Below are positions 38,201 to 51,900 of a stretch of DNA of 64,000 bases, in pieces. Made by a program: the position numbers and the translations under genes. The DNA comes from Climacteris rufus (lineage: Eukaryota; Chordata; Aves; Passeriformes; Climacteridae), in assembly GCA_013398175.1 (NCBI GenBank), contig VZRZ01004223.1:254944-318943 (forward strand). The letters are read 5' to 3'. The notes below the pieces were generated by a model. It was not told the DNA's origin and searched no databases. It worked only from the letters and a program-made list of their open reading frames with translations. Numbering within the stretch: the stretch's first letter is position 1; each line of letters opens with the position of its first letter.

Positions 38201-41200
38201 TAAGTCTGGAGGAAATGTACAAATTATGGACAGATTTTCATCCATTCAGCTTTGTATTTCAAAGATGTTTTAGAGATCAGGCCAATGTAAAAAAAAATCA
38301 GCAAGGAAGAACAAACTGATAGACTTGACTTTGCCTCACAGAAATAGTACAGCAAGACAGCGAGGTTTCCTTTTCATCACCATTAGTTTATTTGAATGTA
38401 AGTTCTGAAAACTCAGTGGTTTCTGATAAGAATTTAAACACAGAATCTGGATGATAACATTAGGTGAACTTTTACCACTGATGATAAAGGCGAAGGTCAG
38501 TTCTCTAAAACTCAGTGAAGGTCCTGAAAGAGGTACTTAAGTGATTTTAGCCACCAGAACTCATGTATTTTAGTTAGCACAATGCCTTCCTGCAGCTATT
38601 TTACTGCCTCTAGTATTAGTACACGTTGACTTTCAAATCCCATGCTGCATTTGTCTGAGATACAAAGCAAACCCCCAACCCCATTTTATTTAGATTATGT
38701 TGTGTAGTGTCAAGGTGAAACACACCTAAAATGTTTCATTTTGTAAAACTTCTTTCAGGCTCATCTTTAACTTTATAACTGTAATTGTGGATTCTCTGGG
38801 TTTCCAAACAGCCCTCAGGTACAACTAGCCATTTCATGTTTACCCTTCAAAACTAAAAAGCAGAAAGCTGTTTGCATCTTGATTCTATCCCTTGCTCCAG
38901 AAAATTAACTTTCTGGAGAAAATCTTCCTCCACAGTTTAGTCTATGTTTAACACACATCATAATCCTTTCCCCTCCCTTTACAGTCATTAATGCTCTCTG
39001 CACACTACAACAGTTCTTTGATCATTCAAGACTGAAAAGTTTGTGCAAATAAAAATGATGTTATTCCATGCTGGACTTCTGAGGTAGGATATGCATCATC
39101 TAATTTATCTGCCCAGGATTTATATATTTAAATACATATATTATTTATATATTTATATGATATCCTTTCAGCCATTTACAATAAACTTTATTTACAGTTA
39201 CTTTATTTACAATTTACTTTATTTATTTAGTGGAAAGATACAGGCATCTTCAAGTATACATTGATCTTACATATCTAAAATATGTATCTTATTAGTCATT
39301 CCATGGAGATATTTGAAAGGAGAAAGCCTAGGTGACTTCTATGTTAAGCTATATGCCCAGCCCTAAGACAGATAAAGTTAGATGATATAAACCAACTTTA
39401 CTATAAATCTAGTTGTTTTCTTTCTGCTCATTCCAGTTGGGAGGCCACTGTTCCCTGTACGCTTCCAAATTACTTCCTGCTTTTTTTTTTCTTTTCTTCA
39501 AACCAAATCAGTTTGTGTAAACTTATTTCCAGCCAATCTATTGCTGGATATTGAGATGAGAGGCAGACAAAGTCACATCAGATAACATAGCTGAGGATGT
39601 GCTAAAACAGTTAACTTCTTACTGTGGAATAACATAACAAAGTAGTAAGAATTTTTGGCAAAAGTGTTCTCTTCAGGGTTGCTTAGATCTACTCAGCTGT
39701 TTTACATTGCTTATGACCCAGATTTTTTTGGGGGGATCTTTGATTTCAGTAATAGTTGATGTTTAAATACCTCTTGAAATTTTGTGTGCAGAACAAATGT
39801 GTGGAATATCATAACAGACACTGGCCCTCTATTATTGATTCCTTGAAAATAGATGAAAATATATTAATAAAAATGCAAGATTCTGGACAACACAATACAA
39901 ACCAGTAAAAGTATTCCTTTTTTTCCCCTCTCTTCAAGTCTTTCTTTCTGTTACTTAATTTCTTTTTTTTTTCTAGATGAATTGAGAAGTTGAAAATGGC
40001 AAATTTTGTGGGTTGTGAATTGCAATTCCTAAGAAAGTTATTTGCTTTACACATCCCTGGCAGAGGCTTCTTTTTGAACCTCTCTGGCTTCTATACCTTT
40101 CAATCATTTTTGCTCCTATCTTTTACCCGATAAAACCCAATTTCTCAGTGTTGTTTCCTTCTGCTTATAGTCTTTCTAGAACTGCAATGAAATTCTGTCC
40201 CATTTCCCGCTTTGCTGCTATGACAATGAAATTGCTGTATTCCCAGTCCCAAGTGATGCCTTTTTTCCCCATGCAAACAGCAGGGAGCTGGTGCTGAGCT
40301 GTGGTGCTCCAGGAAGAAGTGTCTTCTCCCTAGCTACTGCCATGCATCCTAACCCCACACATCTGAGGAATGATGTGATAGGTAGGAGTGTTCCCTTGGC
40401 AGTTGGTGGGACATTAAGAGAGAGAATTCTATGTACCTTACACAGTTGCAGCCATTCTACTTTATTCACATTTCTGGTACCAGTGCACTTTTGAAAAGTA
40501 TCCAGGCTTCAGGTTTTGACCTATGAGCTTCCTCAGCTTCCTTTCCTGGAGCAAACCGACAGGTGACAATTCTGTTTCACTCCTCCCACCACACAAAGTT
40601 ACTAAATTCACTTCCCCATCTTCTGGCTTTAATCAGGGCCAGAATATTGATCACCTCATAGGAGAGATCCTTTGATGAATTTATATGATGTACAGCAATC
40701 CAGTCCAGCTCACCATAGTATCAGCCAAATAACTTCAAAGAGAAATGAGAAAGATCAGAATACAAAGGTTCTTTATAAATCAAAGAAATAATTTAAAATT
40801 GAGAAGGCAAAATTCACTAAACACAAATTCAACATTGAAAAGGCAAAATCAAAGGTGTAAGTACAAAATGAGTTATAACTGAGTTGTCAGAGATACTGCA
40901 GTGAAGGCTGTGAGAGTTGTAGCAGATCACAAATGAAACATGAATCCCTGCTGGGATGTTATAATGAAAGAAATAGTATCACTCATTTTGTGATATATTA
41001 ACAAGAACGGTGTATAAAAGAACAAACTGCTTCCTCTGTTAAGGGCTGGTGAGAAACTGGAACTTGGGCAACACATGAAAAAAAATCTATAAAAAACTAG
41101 AGAAAGAGCACAGAAATGAAAGAAAAAGCACTTGGGAAGCAGTTGGGTTTATTTGATCTAGGAAACGGAACAGATGGGAAGATGGCAGCAGACTGTGGCT

Positions 41201-42517
41201 ACTAAAATATTAGTATAAGGGTATTCTCCCTAGTTACCAGAGTTAAGAGAAAAGTTACTTTGCAGCAAGGAAGATTCAAGGCAACTACTCAGAGGAAAAC
41301 CACTTTTATCTCTCCTTTGCAGTATGGGAAGGTCCTTCCTGAGTGGTTTCTGGCAGCCCATTGCCCAGAGATATTGTAGTTAAAATCAGTTTACTTCCAG
41401 ATACCACATTCAGTTAAGTTCTCTCCCTGACAAAAATGCTTTTGATTCTATAAGATAATCTCTTTAACCAGTCAGCCTTACTTACAACCAGTGGCTCTTT
41501 TATTAATTTACTGTGAAAATCTTTTAAAAAAGAGAAATATAAATTGTCCTAACTAGAGACAATACAAATACAACCTGAAATACATGGAAGCTTATTTATT
41601 CTATTAATAATTTACAGTGGAATCTTGCCAAGGTGCATTACTTCCTTCCAAAATATTTAGTTGAAGGATGAAAGAGATGGGCAGGGATTTTTTTTTCTTG
41701 CTATGTGTCCATTAAATTATAATTTATGCCTACCAGACTATGAGCCTTGTCCAACTGGGAAGTCATACATATGCAGATTCAGTTTTACTAATAGATTGTA
41801 TGTTTAATAGGTAAGTAGGTGACTATCAATTGAAAATCAACACAAAAGAACTTAGAAAAGAGACTAAAACCAAAAAATATGCTGACATAGTTTTAGAACA
41901 AAATTCAGTGAAATTAGCTTTATGTAATTTTGAAACCAAAATAGATTTTTCTCCAGCAGACTCTTTTTTGGGTGGATCTAGTGCTGTAGCAGAATAATCT
42001 AGTGTGTGGTAATTGTTTGCTGTACTAGTGATTTCCTCAGTGAAGAAACCAGGCATTCACCTAAACTGGCTGCATGGCCACAATATCTTGTTAAAGAATT
42101 CTGTTTGTAGCTATTACCAGTGAATTCAGAGGCAAACTACACCTGACAGCTGAACTTGGAAAAATACAAAAAAGGGATCAAGTAGAGTATTTTCCTTGAT
42201 GAATTCAAGAGAAATGAAAAAGTAAGCAAGCTGAATTACCATAATCAGTCTTGCCTGCAGTTGCATGAGGCTTTAATATTGTGCACAGGTATAATTCTTT
42301 TGCAGTCAATAAGGACCATCCAGTAAAAAAGGTAAGTGAACATATACCAACACTCTGGATCACCTCAAAATTTATGAGCAGTGTGGGAACAATTGAGTGT
42401 TGCCATTCCAAGAATGAAATAGAAGGACCTTGCCACCATGTTGAGGTTTCTGCCAGAAATGGGAGGAAGAAAGATGGGATCTGAGGCAGAAACAAAAAGA
42501 CTAAATGACATTTCAAA
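32241..42517. other. Unannotated non-coding stretch
   Basis: About 10 kb with no recognisable gene or interspersed repeat. The longest open frames are 33493-33825 minus (110 codons) and 35705-36055 plus (116 codons); neither has a recognisable motif. A slightly GC-richer part lies at about 35700-36400. A local AT-rich tandem at 39174-39229 is listed separately. Confidence 0.55.
39174..39229. repeat. AT-rich tandem, about three copies of 15-16 bp
   Basis: The motif ACTTTATTTACARTT is repeated three times, the last copy partial, within a longer AT-rich run that starts near 39120. Confidence 0.75.
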
Positions 42518-42618
42518 ATATATACCTTTCCTATATACCTATATACCTATATCTCTATATACCTATATACCTATATACCTATATACCTATATACCTATAT
42601 ACCTATATACCTATATAC
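42518..42618. repeat. CCTATATA octamer array, about 12 copies
   Basis: An 8-bp unit CCTATATA runs for about 100 bases, with one interrupted unit (TCTCTATA) near 42550. The copies on the right are perfect, which suggests recent slippage. There are no spacers, so it is not CRISPR-like. Confidence 0.95.
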
Positions 42619-45049
42619 CACACTGAGCAAAATAAGTGATGGTATCACCTTGCTGCCATGAGGTTGATTCAGAATAGCTTGGGATACTGGACATAAATCA
42701 GCTCAGCATAACCTGATTTTTTTATAAGAGCTGTTGTTCAGCTGGCCAGCTCTAACCATCTCTCATGTTTATGTGGAAGCTGTGTTATTATGCAAATTTC
42801 TTTTACTGAGTTTTGATGATGAAGTCATAACCCATTACTTTAGAGAAGAATTCTGTGCCAGTCAAGAGTTTTGGATGGAGCATCTCATTTTTTTGTATTG
42901 CAGTGAAAATTAGAACACCAGAATATAGCAATGGGGTTACAAATGCACTAGCACTGCATTTTCTTGTCTGGGTGACTTTTAGAGCTTGAATTTTAGATCT
43001 ACTAGATTTCACATTCCTTACTCAAAACCTAAAAAAAACCAAACCAAACCAAAACAAAACAATATATGTCAAATTATTCTATTTTGGGATTTTTATCTGA
43101 AAGGTATGACATTTCTGAAGCATGTTAACCTAAATAATGCATTCATTTCCTAGCTTCCTTTTTAAAAGTGAAATGAAATATGAAATAGGTGAATTTGGAG
43201 GGACTCTGAACTTCTATTTAGTTATGTTTGCAAACATGCAAACATTCATTTGATTCATTAAAATCCTTCCATGCACGCCTCTGACCTGCCATGGTGAATT
43301 TCTCCTATATTTCTACAAATATATTCAGTGCTTATTTGGTAAAAAATGTGTCCCCAGATTCAAGGAACTTCAACAGATGCTTATCAGAAGAACAGAATTT
43401 CTTCTGTTTGCTTTGATATTTCTCTTGACTACCGGTTCCTGTTCTGTGAAGCTTGTATTTGAAATATGAATAGAATCTTGCCTTCTATTTCAATTGTATG
43501 GAAGCTATCCTTTTTGTCTGCACAGATACTGTATGTTGTGGTATAGTGTATGAAGTGTTTAATCAAGAACTATCAATTTTCCAAATACCTGAAAAAGATT
43601 GAGTTCACTCTTACACAGTTGAACTCTGCAGGAGGACTTTCATAGTAATCAAGGGGAGGAAAGTCATCAAACAGCACAACATTTAGACATAAATTGGTTC
43701 ACATTTTATGTCATACCGGGTGTAAAATTTTGTTTTCATTAAGGAGGAATGGCCACTAAAAAGGAGAAATTCACATTAAATACAGGAGAGTGAATTGTCA
43801 GAACTCTGCCAAATTGACAATGCATTGAACTCTAACAGAAAAAGATTTTTCCTAAATGAGTTTATAGCTCTTTCAGCATAATGTGATTACTATCCCCAGA
43901 GAATATGACAATGCTTTTTGCAGGTGGTGGGATGTGATACTGTTTTGGTTCACGAGAAAGACTGCTCACGAATTTAAGTAAGCACATAGTATTAAATGCT
44001 TGAATCTATACTTAACTTTAATTGCATTTTACTAGTGAAATATCTTCATGACCATTGTCTGGGACTAGCCACAGTAGCCACACGTGTCCACACTAGTCAA
44101 ATCTATCCTGCAGGACAGAATAGTCATATATGAAGTGCCTCTTGGAATTACATGACTCCTGAAATGTGCTAGGGAGGTACTGGGAGTGCAGCAGCTGGTC
44201 TGAAGCATAAGTGGAAGCAGGTTCACTCTAATAAAGTAGTTATCTAGATCACTCTAACAATGTAATATAATACCTCAGATTACAAAGACTGAGATGTGAT
44301 GGAAAAAGTGACCTTATGTAGTTGATGACCACTGCCTGTTCCTACATTTGAATATTTGGCCTATAGGTTCACCAAAGGTGGATTGAAGAGAGATTTGAGC
44401 ATTCCTCAGTCACTTTAGGGGCAGGTTGGGAAATAATTTCTATAGAGTCAGGAGTTGTGGGAGTCCATAGAGCCAAGCGAGGACAAATCTTCTGGCATTT
44501 ATGAGAGGACTGAGGGATCTGTATCTTTCAGTCATCTGTGACTCCAAGAGGCTAATGTTGGCTCTGGAATTACTTAACAGAACCATGTCTATATTTTACA
44601 GAGAAATACAGTACCAAAAATTCTGCTAGTGATTCCACTCACAGTGTCAATGTTGACAGTAGTAGTGAGGCAGCTCTATCCACACACTGCTGCCTCTAAG
44701 GTGTGCAGCTGACTGGTCCCTGGCAGCACATTGTTTAGCAATGTGAGTCAACCTGTGAGTCAACACAGGCACAGCCGGGTAAACTTTCAATTAACTCACT
44801 CAAGAGACTTACTTTTAGAGAAACAATGCCTTACACAGTCTGCCACCTGCTGCCATATCTGAGGCTGACCTCAGATAAAACAGATGCGTGCCACTGGGAC
44901 TGTCTGAAGAGTGCAAACAGACTGTTAAACATCTAAGAAAGACATTTTAGAAGTTGACCAGTGAATGTGGTGCTGACATTGGTCTCCAGAATAGACAGCT
45001 CTGGCGCTTTTGGGAAAGTTTTGAGATGCTGTCATGGAAGGCTCACCAT
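42619..45049. other. Unannotated non-coding stretch
   Basis: No gene recognised. It contains a small AAACC-type run at 43030-43062 and a doubled TGTGAGTCAAC motif at 44743-44766. Confidence 0.6.
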
Positions 45050-45125
45050 AGCACTTTTGTGTGAGGACATAAGAAAGATCCAACTGGGTTGGACTAGGAG
45101 CCTTTCCAGCCTGGTGATCTGTCTC
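45050..45125 (+). mobile_element. CR1-type LINE 3' tail, diverged
   Basis: The run CTGGGTTGGACTAGGAGCC followed by TTTCCAGCCTGGTGATCTGT resembles the sense-strand CR1 end (GGTTGGACTAG, then CCTTCCAACCTGGTGATTCTATG), with about 10 bases missing between the blocks. The terminal octamer repeat is decayed. An older amniote repeat of similar sequence is an alternative. Confidence 0.5.
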
Positions 45126-45815
45126 CAAGAACAAACACAAGCAGATGCCCAAATGTGCAATATTGTAGGCTGCTGAAGAATAATTTTTTAATGGCTGTTT
45201 GGCTGAATGCTTATTTGTGAGCAGCTTGTGTTTGAGTGAACAGTTGGGGAATGGTTGTCCTTTAGCAAAAATTCTTAGCTGTCATTCTCATGTTTAAAAC
45301 ATTTTATCTGGACATTTGAGGAACAGAGGTTTTGTTTATGAGATAAGAAAAATACTGTGTGAAAAGAGCTTAATGTGATTCTTACTAAATCGAGACAGTC
45401 TGAGGAAGAAGGAAGAGGCTTCAAATTGGGTTAATAGTGAAGCAGCAGTTGTTTCAGCACAGAGCCTGGCTTTGTCTTTCATGTTTCATGGAAGGTGAAA
45501 GGTTGAACTTGCATTTCTCTAAGTGTGTGAAATGGCACATATTTATACTGCTGTATGGTGGAAAGAGACATGTATCAAATTAGATATTTTAGATATTTCC
45601 TAAGGACATGAGGCTTAAGTGGTTACTTTCTCTCCTTCTCTGCTTGTCTCTACCTGTGTTTCCCTTTTTGACTCCCTCTTTCACACTTCCTAACTTCCTA
45701 ATGAGATATGAGCTGATTTCACAGTGGTAGTAGATGCAAAGATAATATGTTCGTGTTATGCTCATCAAAATCGACAACTAGATAGTTGAAGTAGACCTCT
45801 AAAATCCTCCTTATG

Positions 45816-45952
45816 AAAGAGAACCCGATTTATGAATGCAACCCCTGAGAGACATGAGGAAATCCACAGGGAAGAACTATTTTGAGTGTCCTAATTGTGA
45901 GAAAAGCTTTAATCAGACATCATGCCTAATTATATGCTAGAGAATCCAACTA
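45816..45952 (+). pseudogene. Decayed C2H2 zinc-finger gene fragment
   Basis: Parts of two adjacent C2H2 fingers can be read. Codons 45819-45842 give ENPIYECN, a linker plus the start of a first finger. After a deletion, 45844-45867 give PERHEEIH, whose H-x3-H is the end of that finger. Two bases are then missing from a CA run (after 45867), and in the shifted frame 45869-45949 give the linker GKN and YFECPNCEKSFNQTSCL, with intact C-x2-C, Phe and Leu. Where the zinc-binding histidines should follow there are Cys (45935-45937) and Gln (45947-45949), with a TAG stop between them (45938-45940). The gene is dead. No upstream fingers, KRAB box or SCAN box were found. Parent gene unknown. Confidence 0.75.
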
Positions 45953-48900
45953 CAAGACCTGAATTCATAAACTAGGCTTCATTGCTTCCTCTGCTAGAGG
46001 ACCTTAAAAGAAATATATGTCTGTTAAGAGGACAGGGCTGCTGATGAACTTTGCTGAAAGACTGCTGTGGAGGGGCATTGTTACTTTTGGTAAATAGAGT
46101 GAGAAAGAGCAGCCTCTTGTCTGGGTTAAAAAAAAAGATGGTTGGAGGGGGATGTTTTGAGAAACTTTTTAAAAGCAGAATGCATTGTGAATCAAAACCC
46201 ACAGAAGCAATTAGCTTCAGAGGAGATAACAAAGCTTATTAAGCATGTATTCTTCTGTCCATGGGGTGTAGTATCATACAATGGAGATATTACTGCCAGT
46301 GTTAGAACAATAAAATCAACAATGCCTTGAAATTAATGTTTCTGGACTTCACAAGCCATTTCAATTATATTATGCTAATAAGTTAAATTGGGAAAACAAA
46401 AGCTATGTAAAACTTTTAGATAACATTAGGGTGCTGAGCTGGTAAATGAATTAAAGGAATTCTCCTGTAGTGGGAATAAGTGACTGAAAAACTCTTAAAG
46501 GAAGGTACCTGGGAAATGCCCTCAAAATAAGCAATCAGCTATTGGGAGAACAATAAGAAACCACTATAAGACCAGAGGCATCAACTGTAAAGGTCTCTTT
46601 GGGGAGGAAGATGGAAAAAGTATCAATAATTTTTGAAATTTTGAAGCTGGAATGACAAAGCATCTCAAGTACTGTGTAGATGTCTAGTCACTCAGATTCA
46701 GAAAGGATAAATTCCTCTTGACAGCTAAGAATATCAGGGCATGGCAAACCTGTGATGTGAAAAGCAAATGGAAGAACAAACTAAAAATGGAGAAGGGATG
46801 CAACACTATGGGAGCACATCATGAGCACAAACTTAAGGGAGAAAGAAAAAAGTATTTTCCCTCTGAAGATAAAGAACAGTGCTCTCACAAGATGGGATGG
46901 ACTTCCAAGAGAAGGAAAGCTTTAATTTAAAATTAACATGGAGATTCCAGAGCAGGAAAACATCTTCAAAAATAATTTCAAGCTTAAGTATGAATAGTAC
47001 TATAATATTTGCTGAGGATTGTTAGTTCTGGGTGTCCTGGACTAGAGTGTGTCTTATCCAGTCCAGTCTTAAATCTAGTCATGTTAGCAGCAGCTGTAGA
47101 AAAAAGACAGAAGGCTACTAGAAAAACAGTTGGTAGGTAGAAGACAGCTATATTTTCAGTAAGGGTTTTCCAAAACCTTTAAATGCTTCACTGAAGACAA
47201 GTTACAGTTGTCTTGAAATGAGTGTGCTGAGAGTTTAGAGAAGATTCTCTGAGACATCTTTGTTAATGTTGTGGTCTACTGTAAAAATATTCATTAATAT
47301 CCCAGGTTACTCAGTCACACCTTCCATTATGGATTGAGAAATTTACAAAAGTGCCTAAGGCCTGTTTTCTGACCAACTTTCATGGAGGATTCTAGAGACT
47401 TTCTGAGTTAAAAGGTTTAGCAGGTCCCTTGAAGAAGTTCAATGGCTCTAAGTGAGCTTGCTCAGCAGCTGGGCCAGTGCAGACAGGGGATTATATTTTT
47501 GTACAACAATGCTGTGCAACAGCTGAGCTCGTTCACTCTGCTCATGACTGTACTGTGCTGGGCAGACAACCCAGATAGCTCAAGTGTAGTATGCAATTCA
47601 TCAACTCTGCCTCAATTTTAAAATGTGAAGATGAAAACATGATATTTATATTCATACAATAAGTTTTATGTAAAAATAAAATACATTTATAACATAAAAT
47701 ATTTGTGCAAGGCATCAGTGTTTCTGGACAGTAAAGGCCATAATTTTGCAAACACTTTTGCAGATGCTTTACGTAAGTGTGGAAGGAGTGTCAAAACCAT
47801 TTAAGCCTACAATTTGCAACATCAAAGGAAAACATTTTTATAGATGCTGAAGGGTCAGATCTATTTCACCAACTCTTTGATCTCCTTGGTTGAATGGGAG
47901 TGGTGGCAGTGAGAATTATTATCATTATGGTGCATATTCCTGCATATTTTTGCAGAGAAGACAAGAGTTCAGAAACTATATTTTCATTTATAACTACATA
48001 TTCGAGCCTTACAAAAAAGGTAAATGAGCTCTGCCTTGCTATACAGTATGTTTGTCTGTAAAAGCATTCATCTTGAACCCAAACTAGTGTTTGTATCTAG
48101 AGTATCAGAGACATATAAAATCACTGCAAAAATTAAAGTTTTGATGCTGTAATTTTTTAAGAGGTTTTGAGTGATCATATTAAGTGCCATTGCTTACAGA
48201 ATTTTTTAATATCAAACAAATGGAAGATAAAACAATTTTTCAGACATTCAATATGAAAGACTTGAAAAATGAAAAAAACAAAGCAATCTGCACTTTTGAA
48301 CAGATTCTATTTTTGACTTCACTCTCATATGGCTAATAGGTGGCCTATAGGATTAATCCTGCTCACAGGCAGTGCTATCCAGCTCTTAGGAACGCTTAGG
48401 GAGGCATTTGCACTCTATTATTTCTGGGGAGGTTGTCCAGGGTGCTGGAGAGTTTACTGGATCTGAAAGGTACCCTGCACTTCAGAAGCCAGAAGTGCCA
48501 GAAAGATCCTAGATGAAAGTTCAAGGGCTGTGCTGAGACAGAGCTGATAAACCCTGCTGGACACAAACTGAGCCCGTGCAGGCAGATATCACTGTAGCAA
48601 ATTATATGGTATGTCTAGATTCATTCTGGTTTTTTTTTTTTTTCTTCTATTAATCAGAGAATATTGAATAACAGCCTAAATTATTATCCTGTGCTCTTGG
48701 TCTGTCTCCTCAGTATTGCTTTCTGTCTTTGAGCTCAAGACTGGGACTAGCGCAGTGTAACTGATGACATCTTGGAGCCACATTTGAATAAAAGTTTTCA
48801 AGGGAAAAAGCACCACTCTAGATGTAATTGTTACATCCACATTGATTACAGTACAATATATTTGGATGACAAGCAGAATTGATTAAAAAGCACCTGATTC

Positions 48901-51900
48901 CCCATGTACCTTGTTACATTTCATTTAAGTGCATTAAACTCATTGTGAATTAAATCCAATTTAGTGACAAGGAAGGGGCAGTGGCATGAGGGTGTAGGGT
49001 TCACTACTTCAAGGATACAGAGGCTTGAATTTTTAGCTGGAAATTGATTTATTTTTACTGTCAAAATGCAGACAGAGAATGTAAAGGTATAGAGTTGGTG
49101 TAGGAAAAGGCATGATATGGCTGAGGAAACCATATGGATATAAGGTGGACAGAATGTTAACAAATGTCAGAAACTGTAGTAGGAGCTAAATTGTTACTGG
49201 ACTGTGCAGTTTAAAAAGCAGAGTGAAGTTCATAACTTGACAGTGTGTATGTCTGAAAGACGGCAATCAGACATTAAATGATCGCTCCTGTTGCAGGAAT
49301 AACAAAATTGTGGTATGGCAACAAGTCTGTGACTATACAGAAATTATTTTGAAACCTTTTGCAACTCTTCCATATTGATTAACCATATCCCACCAAGTAC
49401 ATGTTCTTCACACTTGAGAGAATTCAGATGACAGAAGCCAAGAGAAGAACGAAAATGAAGTTTTCCTCATTCAAGAATCGTCATAGAAAAATAGACTCCT
49501 TTAGAAAAAACAACCATTTCAGAAAAAAGTGTTACAATTTGTATGCAATTTCTCAAAATAATACTATATAGCAATTACTGAAATATTAGTTTTTTTTATT
49601 AAAGGCAAGAATTTCGAGAGTGATTTTGATCTTTCATGAAAGGATCAATTAGAACATCACAAACAACTAATTTTGACTGAAAAAATGAAACCTGATAATT
49701 TTTCATATTTCAACACAAGCAGTTTTATTTTCTTTCATTTTTCTGATTCATTGTACACCAAAATCAATTGTAATAACAACTGTTACTGTACTGCAAGTCA
49801 TTAAGTTATTTTTAAATGTGATCTTAGATAGGATTAAAGATGAAAACAATGAGGTGGACTCAGATTCCATTTACTTTTTCAAACTTGTCACTACTTTACA
49901 TGTACTGGAAACTTATGAATTCAATGCATCTCTGTACACCTACCTATAGACACCTGTTCTGAGATATCTTAAGCTACCACCAAGTCTTTTGCCTAAAGAC
50001 TTGTTATTCTATCCAAAGGCTTTTTCAGAACAAAAATATATATTTTCAGAACAAAAATATATGTTGAGGAGGCTTCTGTCTTAGTCTGTGTGACAACTGA
50101 CAGAGTGTATTTTGCGTTTTGAGAGGTGCTAGCCTATTCTCAGGGTCACAATGGCAGCACACTTGTTTCAAGGAGGTGTTTGGTGCTCAAGTATAAGCCT
50201 GTGTATATTGCTTTTTTCACTACATGAGGGACTTGTGCCAACAGCAGCCTTATCACCAAGAGATGCAGTTTCAGCATCTGTAATAGCACCCTATTGCTGG
50301 CAGTGTTAGAAGCCTACGCACCTTCTAAGCCTGATCAGTTTTTTTTCAGGTTTCACTTCCGTGCTGTGCTTTCAGAAGCATATAATTCAGCTGACTGTTT
50401 CTGACATTCGGGGCAGAGACCTGGCTTTCCAAACACACAAGACTTTGTGTTCGGTGCTTTGGCATATCCGGGGGAAGTTTGTGAGAGGAAGTAGGAATGG
50501 ATAATTTAAGAAAAAAGTTCTGTTTTAAGGACAGAAAATTATATTTTCCACCCTAGATTGAATTTTTTAAGTGGAATTTGAATATAAGAATGAGAAATGG
50601 GGATGTGTGTTTGTGAGTGAAATGTGGCAGGGACTTCTGTCACATGTACTACTGAAAAGTCAGTGTGTCCCTGGGATGAGTTCAAGATGATGAGAAGTTT
50701 AGTTTAAGTAAATGGCAAGAATTAAATAAACTTTTAAAGAATGTATCCAAATTAACAAAGTTTTATTAGCTCAGCAGGAAAGTAAATTTGCCTGTGTGAT
50801 AAAAGGAAAAGGACTTCTGAAGACCCCTAACCTATTCTTCAAGCTGCACAGAAGTCAGATGTAATATTATGTCTTGGATAAACTGCAATTGCTGTGACCA
50901 AATGATCTTTTCTACTGGAAATACTGCATTATTTATTATTTTTATTTCGGTGGTAGCTATTTACATTTTTTGCATATATATAAAAAGTTAAATTTACACC
51001 ATTGTGTTACCCATTTGCTATTTTAGAAACAATAACTCTGCAAATGTAGGTTATTTGTACAGTAGATAAAGCAGTGAAATATGACCATGTAAATTATTAT
51101 TTCACTCCTCTGAAAACTTTTAACAATCATTTCTTTTTGGTAAGATTACATAGGCCAAATAGAGCCCACTTTCCAGCAGCAAATATAAGTTTAGAAAAAT
51201 CAAATTATTGCTGTTAAAAACAAGGCAAAGTGACCTCAACTGCAGTATCCAATTGATTCAGCTGTGCTGCTTGCTGTACATAATAAATTCACATGACCGT
51301 CCATATGAATTCAGTCTGACCCTGAGCACTCACAGGAATTTCATGTGCAACAGCTTAAAAAGAACCAAAATTCTGTTTGTGAGATCTCTGCCAGACATCA
51401 TGGTTATGAGGAGCAACAATCTTCAGATCAGGTTCTGGATGAGAAGAATGGCAAGAAGAAAATGGGTGACATCAGACCTATAAAATAACGATCAAAGACT
51501 ATAGTACACTTGGAATGTTTTCTTTTTATTTTAAATATACCTATTACAATATTTTGTTAGGTTTATATAGAGCACTATTATTTACATGATTCAGTGTTTA
51601 TCCTTTAGGGAGAATTCCAGTGCTCAATAAACAAGCGTCAATGAGTTGCTTGTAAACCATCTTGGAATCAGTGTTCTGAAATACTAATTTCACATAAATG
51701 GTGAAAGTCCTTGAAATAATTACAGTTACCTCTAGTTTCTTCCAGTAGGTATCTTCGGATACCTGCAGTAAAATTATGTTGAAAACTCTGAACATAGCTA
51801 TAGGTAATCAGAAGAAAGTTCAACAACATCAAATTAAAAAGAAATACCACAAAACATTAGTGGTTGACCTCTACATTTTTCAGATGCATCTTAGGTTGAT

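Noticed and set aside
42518..42618. Direct-repeat array considered as CRISPR-like
   Set aside because: An uninterrupted 8-bp microsatellite with no spacers, in a vertebrate genome.
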